A stretch of DNA of 64,000 nucleotides from positions 23,773,695-23,837,694 of the forward strand of contig NC_091143.1 of assembly GCF_041381155.1 (NCBI RefSeq), in the 5' to 3' direction. Source of the stretch: Argopecten irradians (Eukaryota; Mollusca; Bivalvia; Pectinida; Pectinidae). The position numbers and the translations under genes are program-made. Below the pieces are notes generated by a model. That model saw nothing but the letters and a program-made list of their open reading frames with translations, did no database searches and had not been told where the DNA came from. Shown one piece after another: positions 23,866 through 35,534 of the stretch (position 1 is its first letter; the number at the start of each line of letters is the position of its first letter).

Positions 23866-24690
23866 AATAATTTTGCAACTGTCAAACACCACAAATCACT
23901 GTTCCGTAATAGTTTTATAACTGTCGAAAACCAGTGTACTGTAATATTTTTAAAACTATCATACACCACTGTATTGTAATAACTTTTACAACGTTCACAC
24001 ACCAATGTATTGTAATTGTTTTACAACTGTCACACATCAATATACTGTAATAGTTTTACATTTGTCACACACCACTGTACTGTAATAGCTTTACAATAAT
24101 TTTACAACTGTTGCACGCCACTGTACTGTAATAGTTTAAAACTGTCACACGCCACTTAACTGTAATAGTTTAACAGATGCCACACACCACTGTACTGTAA
24201 TAGTTTTACAGCTGTCACATACCAATGTACTGTTATAGTTTTACAACTGTCACACACAGCTGTACTAAAATAGTTTTACAGCTGTCACATACCAATGTAC
24301 TGTAATAGTTTGACAACTTTCACACACAACACTGTACTGTAATAGTTTTAAAACTGTCACACACATCTTTTTACAGTAATAGTTTTACATTTGTCACACA
24401 ACACTGTACTCTAATAGTTTTATAATTGTCACACAGCACTGTACTGTGATAGTTGTACAACTGTCACACATCACCGTACTCTAATAACTGTACAACTGTC
24501 AAACACCACTGTACAGTAACAGATTTACAACTGTCGCACACCAATGTACTGTAATAGCTTTACTGCTGCCACATACCACTGTCCTGTAATAGTTTTACAA
24601 CTTTCACACACACACCTCTTATTACAGCTGTCACATACAACTGTAAAATACAAGTGTTTGACGTTCACACAGTTATATACTGTATGACAA
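23866..24690 (+). repeat. 35-bp minisatellite, array B
   Basis: About 23 diverged units of the same repeat as array A, at the paralogous position. It is less than half the length of array A and has no homogenised core. Confidence 0.9.
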
Positions 24691-24819
24691 ATTTATATTG
24701 ATAGTTACTGATCTTTTACACCAAGTTAATATGGATACTTCCCATGGATCCTTCTTTCCGGTGCCAATATGTAAAGGAGAAACACCGAAAATTGTAGATT
24801 AGTCTATATAATGGACAAT

Positions 24820-25339
24820 GCGAGGCCCGAAGGCATGACACTAAAACCTGGCACTAAAACATGGCACTCTGATGTACAGTACTAAATATGGTTATTGTGT
24901 AACTAACAGCTCAAGGTAAGACATTCAACCACCTTTAACACTAAGCATTTCAACATAATTGTATAATGTCTACTTTGGTCATGCATGCATTGCATGGAAT
25001 TTTCATGAAATTCCATACCAATGTTATTACAAGAGATTTTTTGTGAGTTTGAATTTTCTTCATTTTGAGTGGAGCAGTACAAGAGGCAACATGGCAGACA
25101 GTGCAAATCAGATCTGACTAAAGTCAAACTATCTAAAATGATTATCAATTTCCATTAAGGGATCTCATTTTGTGATATTTTAATTTAACTGCTGTTTATG
25201 TCAGACCATTCACTTGGATATAACTTGTCGGATATTCACAACATATCGAGGGTTACTATGAAACGTATTTTTGAATATACAGCTCTACATTATGAAATGA
25301 AGAATATGATTGGTTCGTTTAAAAATCATAATATCAAGA
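24820..25339. other. Copy-B-specific 520-bp segment
   Basis: Absent from copy A, where the flanks meet at about 14322. No inverted ends or target duplication were seen, so it may be an insertion in B or a deletion in A. No gene seen in it or in the spacer up to 25870. Confidence 0.4.
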
Positions 25340-25887
25340 TTTAGTGAATTCTAAAGGAAACTACATTGAAATTAAGTGAAAACGGAAAAGTGAACAAAAG
25401 TAACTTAAACTTAATTTTTCAAATTTGTTCATTAGGCTTTGTGTGATTCTTGGATAAGGAATTATACCGAAAGTATTAAATTCAAGAAATGTGAATTCAT
25501 GTGTTACGCGTATGTATTCAAGAAATAAATCAATTTAAAAACAGTAGTATTGTTGGGACAAGAAATATAATGATAACATTCAATTTTCAAAGAAGGAAAG
25601 TGCATGTTTCTTCTATTCCAAATCAAAACATTTTTGTAGAAATGCCTGTGCTGTCGAAATACATGTACTAAGAGTTTGGATTTTCAACCCAAGGAGTAAT
25701 TTTTAGCGTTGTCGGCGATGTGATTGGATTTATGCCGATGACCATGAGTCAATATATAAAACAGAAAATATGTTATATTATGTATTATTGAAGTGTTGTA
25801 TTACATTTATGATGAATTTAATTTGATTTATTTGTTATTTATCGGTCCAATTTTTACAATGCTATATTTAGTGTTACTCTCTACCTT

Positions 25888-25975
25888 TTAATGTACATTA
25901 GTTTACCTGGACCTGTAGATTAGTTGAAACTAATCTATAGCTACAGGTAAACTAATGTACAGTGAAAGGTGTAAT
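25888..25975. mobile_element. Palindromic element in copy B
   Basis: Arms around AATGTACATTAGTTTACCTG and its complement, with inner arms around GATTAGTT/AACTAATC. It lies inside a roughly 340-bp stretch (about 25870-26215) that copy A lacks. Confidence 0.6.
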
Positions 25976-26254
25976 AATCTACAGACAGAACAAGTACTTG
26001 AACAATAGTCTAAATAAAGCACGGGTGACAACAAAAGATGACATCATAGCCATGTTTTAACTTTGAAGTACCGCTATGGCACCGTCATGGAAGACGGTAG
26101 ACAAACTTAACTAAACCCAATATGATTAAAACAAGATCTTCGAGACCAGAGCGTAATATATGGGTTTAATCAGATTGCATTAAACCATAACAAACAGTTA
26201 AATAGTGCGCTTCAGCATCTCCAACCGTTCTGCTATGTTGTGATATCTATTTAT

Positions 26255-26340
26255 GGGCGTGGTGTCCGAGAGCTGAAGATGGTGTGACATATTACCATAG
26301 GTTCCGAGTTCGATCCCTTACAGAGGCAGTGATCAAATTT
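26255..26340 (+). repeat. tRNA-derived SINE (copy B locus)
   Basis: Paralogue of 14898-14990, with B box GAGTTCGATCCC and tail GAGGCAGTGATCAAATTT. Confidence 0.7.
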
Positions 26341-26485
26341 ATCATAAATCCTGCACCATGTCACAGAGCTGTAAGCGACCTGAGGGTATTCGGCTTTAAG
26401 CACTACGCAATGCATTGTTCCATGCAAATGTGGTAAAGTTACTTATCACAATTATTTGCATCACAAATATTGCACAGAAGTGGTT

Positions 26486-28003
26486 TTATTGACTGTACTG
26501 TACTTCAAGCAATTCCTTATCCGCAACCCAAACGATGTCATCTTTGTCTATGCATACGCTGGGTCTTTCATTACATTGTATATGCGAATCATGGTCATCT
26601 TTGTCAACCCATACGCTGGGTCTTTCATTACGTCGCATATGCGTACGTCGCATATGCGATTCATGATGTATGCCTATCCGGAAATTCCCACCTCCGTTAA
26701 AGAGGAGAATTCTGTATTGTCTGTGTAAAGGTTTTTTGTGAACAATGAGGAGGTTACCTTCGCTGTCATACATTACATCCTGAGGACATAGAGGGGAATT
26801 AAGGTCATTGATATAATGTAGGTACTTGGCTTCGTCAGGTTCACATTTGAGGAGTTCTAATTCTGTGTTTTCTAGAAAGGTGATGTCGTTTCTACACACG
26901 AATAGTTTTATGAAATCGGCATTTAAGACAACAACATGTTTGTGTGAGTCATCAGCATCATTGGAATCAATCACTGCCACATTGTGAGTTACTGGACATT
27001 CAGCAACCCGGTGCGGTGTGGACACTTCTGGTTTTATCAAACTTGCAGCCATTGTAGTGAGCACCTGTTCACCTTTTGTAGTGAATTTGGAGAGTTGATT
27101 GGTCATCCCCACAATCACGTGGTCACTGCCTGTAATGCACATACATCTGGGTTTCTTTTTGGTTCTGAACATTTGGGCAAAATGTCTAAGCTCTGGTTCT
27201 TCCTTGTGTTTTAATTTATTTGTTAGCTGTGTGAAAATGCGGCGCGGCAAAATGTCTAATCCCAGCTTCATGACGTTTTTCTTTTTATCACAGATCCACA
27301 GGCTGTGTGATGTTGGTGATATGCAGATGTCAATTATTTTAGCCGTGTGAACAATTTTCTGTATCTTTTGTCCAGTTTTGTCCATGAGAGTTAACACCGA
27401 CCCTTCTCTGATCCACATTAGACCATCAATGGTAGGGCGTATATCATCAACGTTAGATACAAACTCACAATATTCAAATACCTTAGTGTCTGATAATAAT
27501 GTTTTCCGCGTCGCAAGTGTTTGTCCTTCACTGGACGTAGTAGCTTTCCCAAAGGCCACCTCCAGAAGAACATGATAACTGTTGTTTGGAGTGAAGGTAG
27601 CAGTAGTCAGGAAAGGTCTCACAGGAAAGCTGGGTACAGAGACGATCTCACAAGATTCATTATACAATTCCAATTCCATGCCAAAACGTTCTTGTTTTGG
27701 CCAACGTTGCTGTTGTTCGAGATGCCGTTCGTACGTCTCCAGGTCCGTTTTGTATTTCTCTATAAGCTTTGCGTTGTCAGTTTTAATATTCTGATAAAGT
27801 GATAGCGTATCCCGTCTTAAATCGTTAAGTTTCTGTTTTAATTTTTCTGTATGTTTCTCCACTTCGTGCGTCAGTTCATCAAATGAACTGGAGTTGTTTC
27901 TGAGAAGAGTGTCAGCGGAGCTGAGTTTTGTCTTGATTTTTACCGGATCATCTCTTACAATTGTGTGAAAAATGCTTTTAATGCGTTCATGCTTATGTAA
28001 CAA
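26486..28003 (-). CDS. TRIM2/3-like protein lacking RING and intact B-box, duplication copy B
   Basis: A 505-codon uninterrupted frame. Residues about 20-105 are charged and coiled-coil-like (HEVEKHTEKLKQKLNDLRRD, LEQQQRWPKQ). The rest resembles the NHL-type C-terminal half of bivalve TRIM2/3-like proteins (DDIRPTIDGLMWIREG, LTLMDKTGQKIQKIVHTA, CPQDVMYDSEGNLLIVHK, WVADKELLEV). There is no ATG at the frame's beginning; the first in-frame codon is TTG. A B-box start lies upstream in another frame (27955-28074). Near the C-terminus a segment resembling RRNERPSVWVDKDD is repeated. Family proteins act as E3 ligases or RNA-binding regulators, but this copy lacks the zinc domains. It may be a recent pseudogene or a truncated expressed protein. 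A closely related broken copy lies at 15115-15915. Confidence 0.6.
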   Translation of the reverse strand: MLHKHERIKSIFHTIVRDDPVKIKTKLSSADTLLRNNSSSFDELTHEVEKHTEKLKQKLNDLRRDTLSLYQNIKTDNAKLIEKYKTDLETYERHLEQQQRWPKQERFGMELELYNESCEIVSVPSFPVRPFLTTATFTPNNSYHVLLEVAFGKATTSSEGQTLATRKTLLSDTKVFEYCEFVSNVDDIRPTIDGLMWIREGSVLTLMDKTGQKIQKIVHTAKIIDICISPTSHSLWICDKKKNVMKLGLDILPRRIFTQLTNKLKHKEEPELRHFAQMFRTKKKPRCMCITGSDHVIVGMTNQLSKFTTKGEQVLTTMAASLIKPEVSTPHRVAECPVTHNVAVIDSNDADDSHKHVVVLNADFIKLFVCRNDITFLENTELELLKCEPDEAKYLHYINDLNSPLCPQDVMYDSEGNLLIVHKKPLHRQYRILLFNGGGNFRIGIHHESHMRRTHMRRNERPSVWVDKDDHDSHIQCNERPSVCIDKDDIVWVADKELLEVQYSQ

Positions 28004-28074
28004 GACAATGGTTCTCCATGTTTAACACAGGTAACGTTGGCATTAATAGGTATTTGACATGCAGCAGTTGCCAT
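27955..28074 (-). pseudogene. Remnant of the TRIM N-terminus and first half of the B-box
   Basis: ATG at 28072-28074 in good context (AAGATGG) opens 39 codons ending at TAA. Residues 15-25 read VTCVKHGEPLS plus C, the first half of a B-box (C-x2-H with following Cys). The frame then runs into coiled-coil sequence that is open in a different frame. The simplest reading is a deletion of the second half of the B-box with a frame change. An acceptor-like TTTATAATTTTAG precedes the 5' region at about 28152. Confidence 0.65.
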
Positions 28075-28406
28075 CTTAAAGATCCTTTGACTTTCATAAG
28101 TCTTTGAAGGTATTTAAGCTGTCCCTCTTTGTCATCAGCTAATCGTGTCACCTAAAATTATAAATGATATTGTTTCACAGAATTATCAAATTCCAACCTC
28201 GTTTTGTTTATCTATATTTAACACCAGCAGGATTTAATTTTGTAAATTCTCAAATATCAACAATTCTTTATTCGAAGCTTTACATTCAAGACATATTAGA
28301 ACGCAGTGCATGGAATAACGGTTACTTTTATTTTATACTTATTTCGCAAGATAAAATGTTGCTTCATGTTTCCCCCCGACTAAAATGTTAGCTTAATGAT
28401 AATGTA

Positions 28407-28705
28407 CAAAACAGCATGTAAGTATTTTTTATAAAGAAACAAGTCATTGTTTATACTTCTTCTCCATTTTATATGTAACCACACAAATCATTACCAAAAT
28501 GATAATAAATGAACCTGTACATACATCTGAAGCGTAAACACGATGCACGCATATTAATAGTATGCCATATGCTTTTCGCTTTTAGAGATCTTTAGTGTGG
28601 TTATTGCCAACGGATTATTTTTCTAGAAATCGTCATATGATAGTGGAAATTAACATCATGGAGAAGCAATGCGTGTCGAGAAAAGAAACAAATACGCTTT
28701 AATAG
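28407..28705. other. 5' flank of the TRIM-like gene, right end of duplication copy B
   Basis: Matches 16075-16365 of copy A (single 97-bp unit, then about 200 bp), ending near 28705. No gene. Confidence 0.6.
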
Positions 28706-28837
28706 CTCTAAAATTCGTTTTTCACATAAAAATGTTGAAGTTTTATTGTTGAATATTTTTCACTAACTAATATTGACCAGAATATACAGGGAAATTAATT
28801 GGCTTTTTATTTTAATTGGCTTTTTATTTTATTACCC

Positions 28838-28861
28838 CCCCCACACACACACACACACACA
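28838..28861 (+). repeat. (CA)n microsatellite
   Basis: A run of C followed by about nine CA dinucleotides. Confidence 0.9.
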
Positions 28862-29149
28862 GGAACAATAACAGAAGCAATAGCAATACTAATACGTGCG
28901 TTATCAAGATTTACACTACAATACTCCAAACAAGTTTTGTCCTCAAAAAGTTTGTTGAAAGACAATAATATGGGTGTACCAGTGATTTCTGTAGCTATCC
29001 GTCAATGCAACATGCAACATAAAAAAAATCCATTAACAAATATTCTGAATTATATTTTCTCCCACAATTCACAGGGATATCCCGTGGTTGCTAGGGAAAA
29101 AATAACTCTGTCTTACAAAGGGACAACTCACACGCGCTAGACAATAACG

Positions 29150-29202
29150 TGACGTCATCAATTCATGCGGCGTAACTGCGGCGGTCATTGTAGATGACGT
29201 CA
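29150..29202. promoter_or_regulatory. Pair of CRE-like TGACGTCA palindromes
   Basis: Perfect TGACGTCA at 29150-29157 and 29195-29202, 45 bp apart, in a locally CpG-richer patch. It lies 1.1 kb upstream of the TRIM-like ATG. A promoter role is speculative. Confidence 0.25.
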
Positions 29203-29311
29203 TTAATTTTTGACTTATAACGACGTTCCTGCGATAATGGCGCGATGCAAAAGCTGGATACCAAGTGGAATTTAATCATTTTTCTTCTTAGTTTGGGAGA
29301 AAAAGACTCAA

Positions 29312-29450
29312 ACATGGGTCTTTGAAGTGGACAGGGATATCTCAACCCTCGTGAAAGATTTTGGCCGTCAACAATCGGCAAGCCTCGGGTTGAATGGCCA
29401 AAATCTTTCACTCGGGTTGAGATATCGCTGACCACTTTACAGACCCATGT
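29312..29450. mobile_element. Foldback element
   Basis: Near-complementary arms at 29312-29366 and 29396-29450 (ACATGGGTCT at one end, AGACCCATGT at the other; GGATATCTCAACCC versus GGGTTGAGATATC). The loop is about 29 bp. Confidence 0.75.
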
Positions 29451-29460
29451 AAGATTCTTA

Positions 29461-29935
29461 CGTCTCCCCCTGGGAAGGGGGTCAAATCTACTATAGTTTA
29501 TTTTGATAAAAACCCACATTTATTTGCTCAATTTTCATAGGAAATGAGTCAAACTTGGTTAGAATTATTAACATAATATCTGTATTGGTCGTGACCGACC
29601 TCCAGGGGCAAAGGGGCTGGGCAAAAAGGAATCAAAATGGCTAAAATTTCAAATATCGTCTTCGGAATTAACAGATATGATGGAACTGTGAGATACTCTT
29701 CATAGAGGTATTAAGGCCCTTTTCAAAAATGGTGAATTTCAAGGTCATGGGATCTTAGATTTTCCCCTGGGGAGGGGGTCAAATTTACTTAAGTTTATAT
29801 AAGAAAAACACATTTATGAGCATTATTTCCTCAATTTTCATAGTAAATGAGTCAAATTTGGTTAGAATTATTAGCCTCAGATATAAAATTTTAACATTCC
29901 CATATCGGTCTTCGCTGACCCCAAGGTACCATTGA
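29461..29935 (+). repeat. Diverged direct repeat, two copies
   Basis: The segment CCCCTGGGAAGGGGGTCAAA through a GTGACCGACC/GCTGACCCC motif occurs at about 29463-29610 and again at about 29762-29925, with shared TCATAGTAAATGAGTCAAA-type sequence. No coding potential. Confidence 0.6.
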
Positions 29936-30127
29936 GCAGGTAAACAAGGACACATAATTTAAGGATAGCTTTAGCTGTTTATAAAGAATTCATATTTACG
30001 TCTAGTATAGCTGAATTGTTTTGTTTTTAAATAAGACTCACAACTTCCGTTAGTACCTTTCAAATGTTACCAAAACTCAGAATTGGTAGGTCAATGCCAT
30101 TGAATCTAGATACTAAGAGATACTTAC

Positions 30128-32138
30128 CAGGCGCGGATCCAAGGGGGGGCGGACCCGGCGTACGCCCCCCCCCCCCCCTAAAATAGGAGAGGAAAAAAAG
30201 AAAAGGGATAAAGAAGGGGAAAAGAAAGAGGGGAAGGAAGGAAAAGAAGGAAGAAAGAGAAAAAAAACAGGGAGAAAGGAAAAGGGGAATAGATCAAGAG
30301 TGAGAATTAGACAGAAAGCTCCGTTTCCTACCTTTACCGTTTGATGTTATCATTTTAAAATCTAAATGTATTCGACTTTGTGGTACATACATGCATGAAC
30401 ATACTTGTATCCAGGCACAATTTAATAATTATATTTTTTTTCGTGTAAGTTAAGGTTTTATCTCCATCGCTTAAAAGGTACAATGTAAATCCCTTCAAGT
30501 ATTTACTTTTTCCTAAAAAAACGATAAAATCCCAATATATTAGATAAATTATTGTCATTAATATTCAATATTGACAGGTTATATCTCGATATCCTTAGCA
30601 ATAAAAGAAAAGGGGGAGGGGTGGGTGGAAGGAATTGTAGATGGCCATGAGTCTTCGCTGGTTGACTATATGTCATGCCCTTCGTTCTTCAGGTTGTAAA
30701 TGATATATTACACATTTTTGAATCAGCATTAAAGTCCTGTATTAAATCCGACTATCAATTCACAAATGTGTGCGTACTTTCAAAACGCCAGTTACAAGAT
30801 CACTATTGACGTCGAATGCTTCTAGAAGCCTTTTATTTGTCCTAAGAAAATGTGTGTAAAGAAAAAAGTGGAAAATCAAACCAAATAGAGAACCAAATGC
30901 GACAGAAAATGAGAGCTTCTAGGGTTCTGGGTGCACCCCATGGCCAGATGCCTTCCTTTTTTGTATCAACAAAAACACATCTTAACGATAATGTTATAAG
31001 ATAGGACAAACGATGTTAAAAAATTAATGCACATGACAAAAGGCTCCCTATTAGAAAACAAGATGATAGTAATGATTCCTGGCAGCGTCTGGCCATAGAC
31101 AAGACCACTAGCCTTCTTTTCTTTCATTGTCCAATACACGAATTATGAATATTGTGTATGTTAGGGAAAATGAATTATCTAATCTGACAGATAATGTATA
31201 AAAGTAAAAGTTTATATCGTTAAAAAAGTTCACATACATTTTTATTAGTCCTATAAAAACCTTCAATAGGCGATCCCTAGCTGCAATATTGTAGCTCAAA
31301 AGACTTTTAGACTGAAAATGGTGTCTTCTTTAGAGCTACAGTTGTTCCCTATTACTGCTAATGGAGCAAAGTGATGATTATGCAAACCATTATAAAACGT
31401 TTGTTTTACATTTTATCGTACTTGTTTGATATAGCTTACCTACTAGGCAATAAAACCGAACTACATAAAATATCAAATTCTCATCGAGGCATTATTTTGT
31501 TTACATTATACATATGAAGGTCTTTCAGAAGGGAATTTATACGGCAAGTTCACAAAATGTGATTTTGACGTCTTGTGAGCGGTACGGTAGATAGTAAGCA
31601 TGGTATTCATGTTTGTTTTGGACAAAAATAATATGTAAATGCATTTATATGCATAAAATAATCGGAAACCTTCAAAAAGTATGAAAAACTGTTCCCGGGT
31701 GAACTCCACTACGATACATAGGGACCAATTCGTACCCGGCCTAAAGGCATAGTAGGCTGGGTACGTACATATATATTCGTTCTAGGCGGCCCCCAGACCC
31801 CCATCCTTTTCTTTGCTTCGTGCCTCTATAAATGTTCAGATTTTAGGCAGTGCAATTCTGTAACTTTATAGGCAGCCCCCAGACCCCCACCCTTCTTCGC
31901 TTTATGTCCATATAAATATTAAGATTTTGATATTGCAATTCTGTAAGTAAAAAAAATTAAATCAAAACTTCAAATAAAAAATATGACACGAAAACCATAA
32001 ATTAACATCCTTAAATGGCTTCAATTATTTTCTGGAAAATGTGCTCATGAAATCCTCAGAATGCAGGATTTTACACCATTTATTCGAGAGCTTCCTCGCC
32101 TGATTTGCTTGGTCCCACGCCCCCTGAATCCGCCCCTG
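30128..32138. mobile_element. Non-autonomous DNA transposon, 2.0 kb, CAGGGGCGGAT-type ends
   Basis: The left end CAGGCGCGGATCCAAGGGGG and right end complement CAGGGGCGGATTCAGGGGGC match the terminal motif common to hAT-like elements. The flanks share CTTAC (30123-30127 and 32139-32143). The interior has a purine-rich tract (about 30181-30305) and a dimer of about 80 bp (31786-31945). No transposase frame was seen. An 8-bp duplication would be expected for hAT; only five bases match. Confidence 0.65.
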
Positions 32139-32143
32139 CTTAC

Positions 32144-33274
32144 CTTGTTTACATATTTCTCAAGACTTATAAATCAATCCAAGGACAACACTGTTGTTGC
32201 CATCTGGATAATCTAGCAGCTTTCGTAGAACCATGCCATCGACTATTGGTCTGAAATCGAAGCAGCGTATTTTCTGGTATTTAAACATTTCATGTTGACG
32301 AATTCGACTACACACCTTTCTGGCGTGGTAAACAACATATAACAAAACTAGAGAGACGTAACTTCCTTGTTCATGCGTGTTACCCAATGTACTTCCTAGT
32401 TGTCTGAATTTAAAGAGACACACGATCATTGGAATAAAGGAGTATTGTTAAAGTTGTGTAGATATAAAAGACGATCACACAAGACAAGATCGTTCACTTG
32501 TGGTCTACAGAAAAGTTTATTATTTATAATTTAGCTTTCATAAAATACCATTTTCACCTATGGTTTGATAGAAACCCTTAAATCTCGATAATTAGCCACA
32601 GCTTATATTTTTCTCTGTAAGGAATCCATGGTTTTTTTTTCAAAGTGGGTTTTATTTTTTTCTATGTAATCGACGTTAAAGGTAAGAAAGTGGAACTATC
32701 GATAGGTCATTCGTTTACAACATTGCTGTGTCCTTTTAGTGAAGAAACATAGAAAAGCTATGAATTTGTGTCTACGCAAAGGTCACAAAAGGTGTAAAAG
32801 TTTTTTTTGTTTAGAATTAAAAGTAGAAAAATAAAATTAGAGGTACTGTTATATGTGCTATAACAATGCAGATAAACCTTGTATTTTAAACATTCAGTAG
32901 ATGTATCTGTGTCTTTGGGTAGATCATACAATTAATGAACCTTTGTATTCATAGTAAGATAAAACTACACGGTATGTGGACACAAATGTATTGCATCAGA
33001 AAAATCTGTACTTTTGGTGTACATACCCGTGACATATCAATGAGTCATTCCTTTGTTTACAATGGAGACCTAAGTAGGATAATTACGTTAACATGCAGCG
33101 CAAGGACGGAATTACAAAGTAATTTTTAATCGAGGGAGCAAAAAAAAAAGACATTTTGTATTGCATGAATAGGAATTTGGTCTTGGCATTTGTCAAAAGA
33201 ATTTCATTATTCCTTCAGTTGCTATAATAAGGGGTTTCGATATTAGCGTAACATCCTACCATAACATGAATCTG
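32144..33274. other. Gene-free stretch
   Basis: A minus-strand frame at 32160-32429 has an acceptor-like site before its last 37 codons (FRPIVDGMVLRKLL), but no partner exon was found. No other structure was recognised. Confidence 0.35.
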
Positions 33275-34062
33275 TACTATAATATTTAACAATAGTCACA
33301 CACCACTGTACTGTAATAGTTTAACAACTGCCACATCACTGTACTGTAATAGTTTTTCAACTGCCGCACCATTGTGCTGTAATAGTTTTACAACTGCCAC
33401 ACACCACTGTACTGTAAAAGTTTTTCATCTGCCACACCACAGTACGGTAATTTTAACAGCTATCATATACCACTGTTCTGTAATAGTTTTACAACCTTCA
33501 CACACCACTGTTCTGTAATAGTTTTACAACTGTCACACCACAGTACTGTAACAGTTTAACAAATGCTACACACCACTGTTCTGTAATAGTTAAACAACTG
33601 CCACACACCACTGTTCTTAAATAGTTTTACAACTGTCACACCACTGTACTGTAATAGTTTTACAACTGCCACACACCACTGTACTGTAATAGTTTTTTCA
33701 ACTGCTCACCACAGTACTGTAATAGTTTTACAGCTGTCACATACCACTCTTCTGTAATAGTTTCACAACTGTCATACCACAGTACTGTAATAGTTAAACA
33801 AATCCCACACACCACTGTTCTGTAATAGTTTTACAACCGCCACACCACTGTACTGTAATAGTTTTATAACTGTCACACACCTCTGTATTGTAATAGGTTA
33901 ACAACTGCCACACCACAGTACTGTGATAGTTTTACAACTCTCACACACCACTGTACTGCAATAGTATTAAAACTGTCACACACATCTGTACTGTAATAGG
34001 TTTTCAACGTTCACACATCACTAACTACAATAGTTTTACAACTGTCACACACCATTAATAGT
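33275..34062 (+). repeat. 35-bp minisatellite, array C
   Basis: A third array of the same unit family as arrays A and B, with many shortened units. Its flanks do not match those of the duplicated blocks, so the array type has moved or was seeded independently. Confidence 0.9.
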
Positions 34063-34554
34063 TGTTAACCTTGCAGGTAGGGAGTTAGATTTGAAATTCT
34101 ATACCTTTTTATAAAAATATCTAAAACGCTCTACTGTAGTTAAATCTTTGTCGCGCCGAATTATTATTTTTGCGAGATGTAATCGGTCGCCAAATACAAG
34201 AACATAAATCGCTTGCGAAATTAACTTAGTTAACAGTAATTGGAATTGTTTGTTAATGATAACCCGACCAGAGTAGAGATATTTTATGTAGCCATTACGA
34301 TAATAATTTCCATGTCTTATAATACATATGTATATTACTTGGACAAAATAATGAAACGCAGAATTGATGTTTAATATTAAACTGAAAATATATCACTGGT
34401 TCTGAACAGGATTTCTTACATACTAATATCCTCATGCTGCCATCTTGATAAATTTAACAGTCCTATAGATCATACTCAATGGTGTAGGTTACTTACAGGT
34501 TTGTGGTCTGGAATTGAAGCCAGCAGCTTGCTAATATCGAAAAACCCTTACTTC

Positions 34555-34800
34555 GGTCGGTTGGTTAAGTTTGCTTAACATTCTATTAACTATTAAGGTC
34601 ATTTAAGGATGTTTGCTCCTGTTTGTTATATGTATCCGGGATGAGTGGGAGAATGCCTTCGGAGGCTGCTTTATATTTTGATTAGGGCTCCTTGCAATAG
34701 TGGAACTTTCCCCACTGAATCATGCTGCGAACGACACTAAAAAACACAATCCACTCGCTCAGATACTGACGACTGGCAAATCAGTCGTCCCACTGTCCCA
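34555..34800 (+). repeat. Diverged dispersed repeat (pair with 41695-42060)
   Basis: Shares order and wording with 41695-42060: CATTCTATTAACTATTAAGG, GTCATTTAAGGA, a TGAATCATGCTGC-type block, CACTAA-rich sequence and CAGTCGTCCCACT-type sequence. No coding potential. Confidence 0.5.
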
Positions 34801-35388
34801 AAAGTATGATAGTCAATCAATTGTAGAAATTGTAAACCAAGGGAATATCATCTAAAACAATTCTGACTGAAGAAAATGTCCAAAAACAAGGTAAAACGTT
34901 AGATGATTTCGAGAAGACGTACGATATGAAAATATCCCAATTTAAGGCGCCTTGTACAATTATATAATGGGGACAGGCATACACAATAAAGTATACGTAA
35001 TCTAATAATCTTATGAGGAGAGTAAACATTGTAAGCCATTCCCTTTTCCATTAAAGCTGAATATCAATAAGAAAAAAACCCATTGTAATCGTTTTAAGTG
35101 AACCGCATTGTTTGTTAGATAGTGTGTTAATTAATAGCAAGACGATTCAGCGGACCAATTTAGCTCACCTATATATCATACACAGAAAGAGCGTTTATGT
35201 TAAAATTGTTTTTGGAATTTAAAGTGTATTTACAATGTTCTTTCTATTTTGTTCCTTTCATCATTTCCTGGTCGTTATTAAAGTAGTAAAAATACTAAGC
35301 TGTCTGTGTTTGATTTTTTTTGAGACAATGAAATGATACAAAGAATTTGCAATAGATTTAACAAAGAATGAATTCAAACGTCTGAGCA
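34801..35388. other. Gene-free flank downstream of SDR gene 1
   Basis: AT-rich. No exon recognised. Confidence 0.4.
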
Positions 35389-35394
35389 TTTATT
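35389..35394 (-). terminator. Polyadenylation signal AATAAA of SDR gene 1
   Basis: On the minus strand AATAAA lies 141 bp after the stop codon. The same signal, in conserved sequence, follows SDR gene 2 at 43910-43915. Confidence 0.55.
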
Positions 35395-35534
35395 ACATTT
35401 TAGTTGCTTTCACCGTGCCACAATCTGATACAGTTTGTACTGTCTTCAGACAAGGTCACACGTCACTGTTGATTTTGTATATCTATGTTTGAACAACAAG
35501 TCATACACTAACCATGTGTTTAAAGTAAAGTTTA

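Noticed and set aside
27099-27802. Several plus-strand frames over 60 codons
   Set aside because: They lie antisense to the 505-codon TRIM-like frame and have no independent support.
32160-32429. Minus-strand frame with FRPIVDGMVLRKLL, faintly like a carboxylesterase segment
   Set aside because: No partner exon, no catalytic motif and a single weak resemblance. Left as gene-free.
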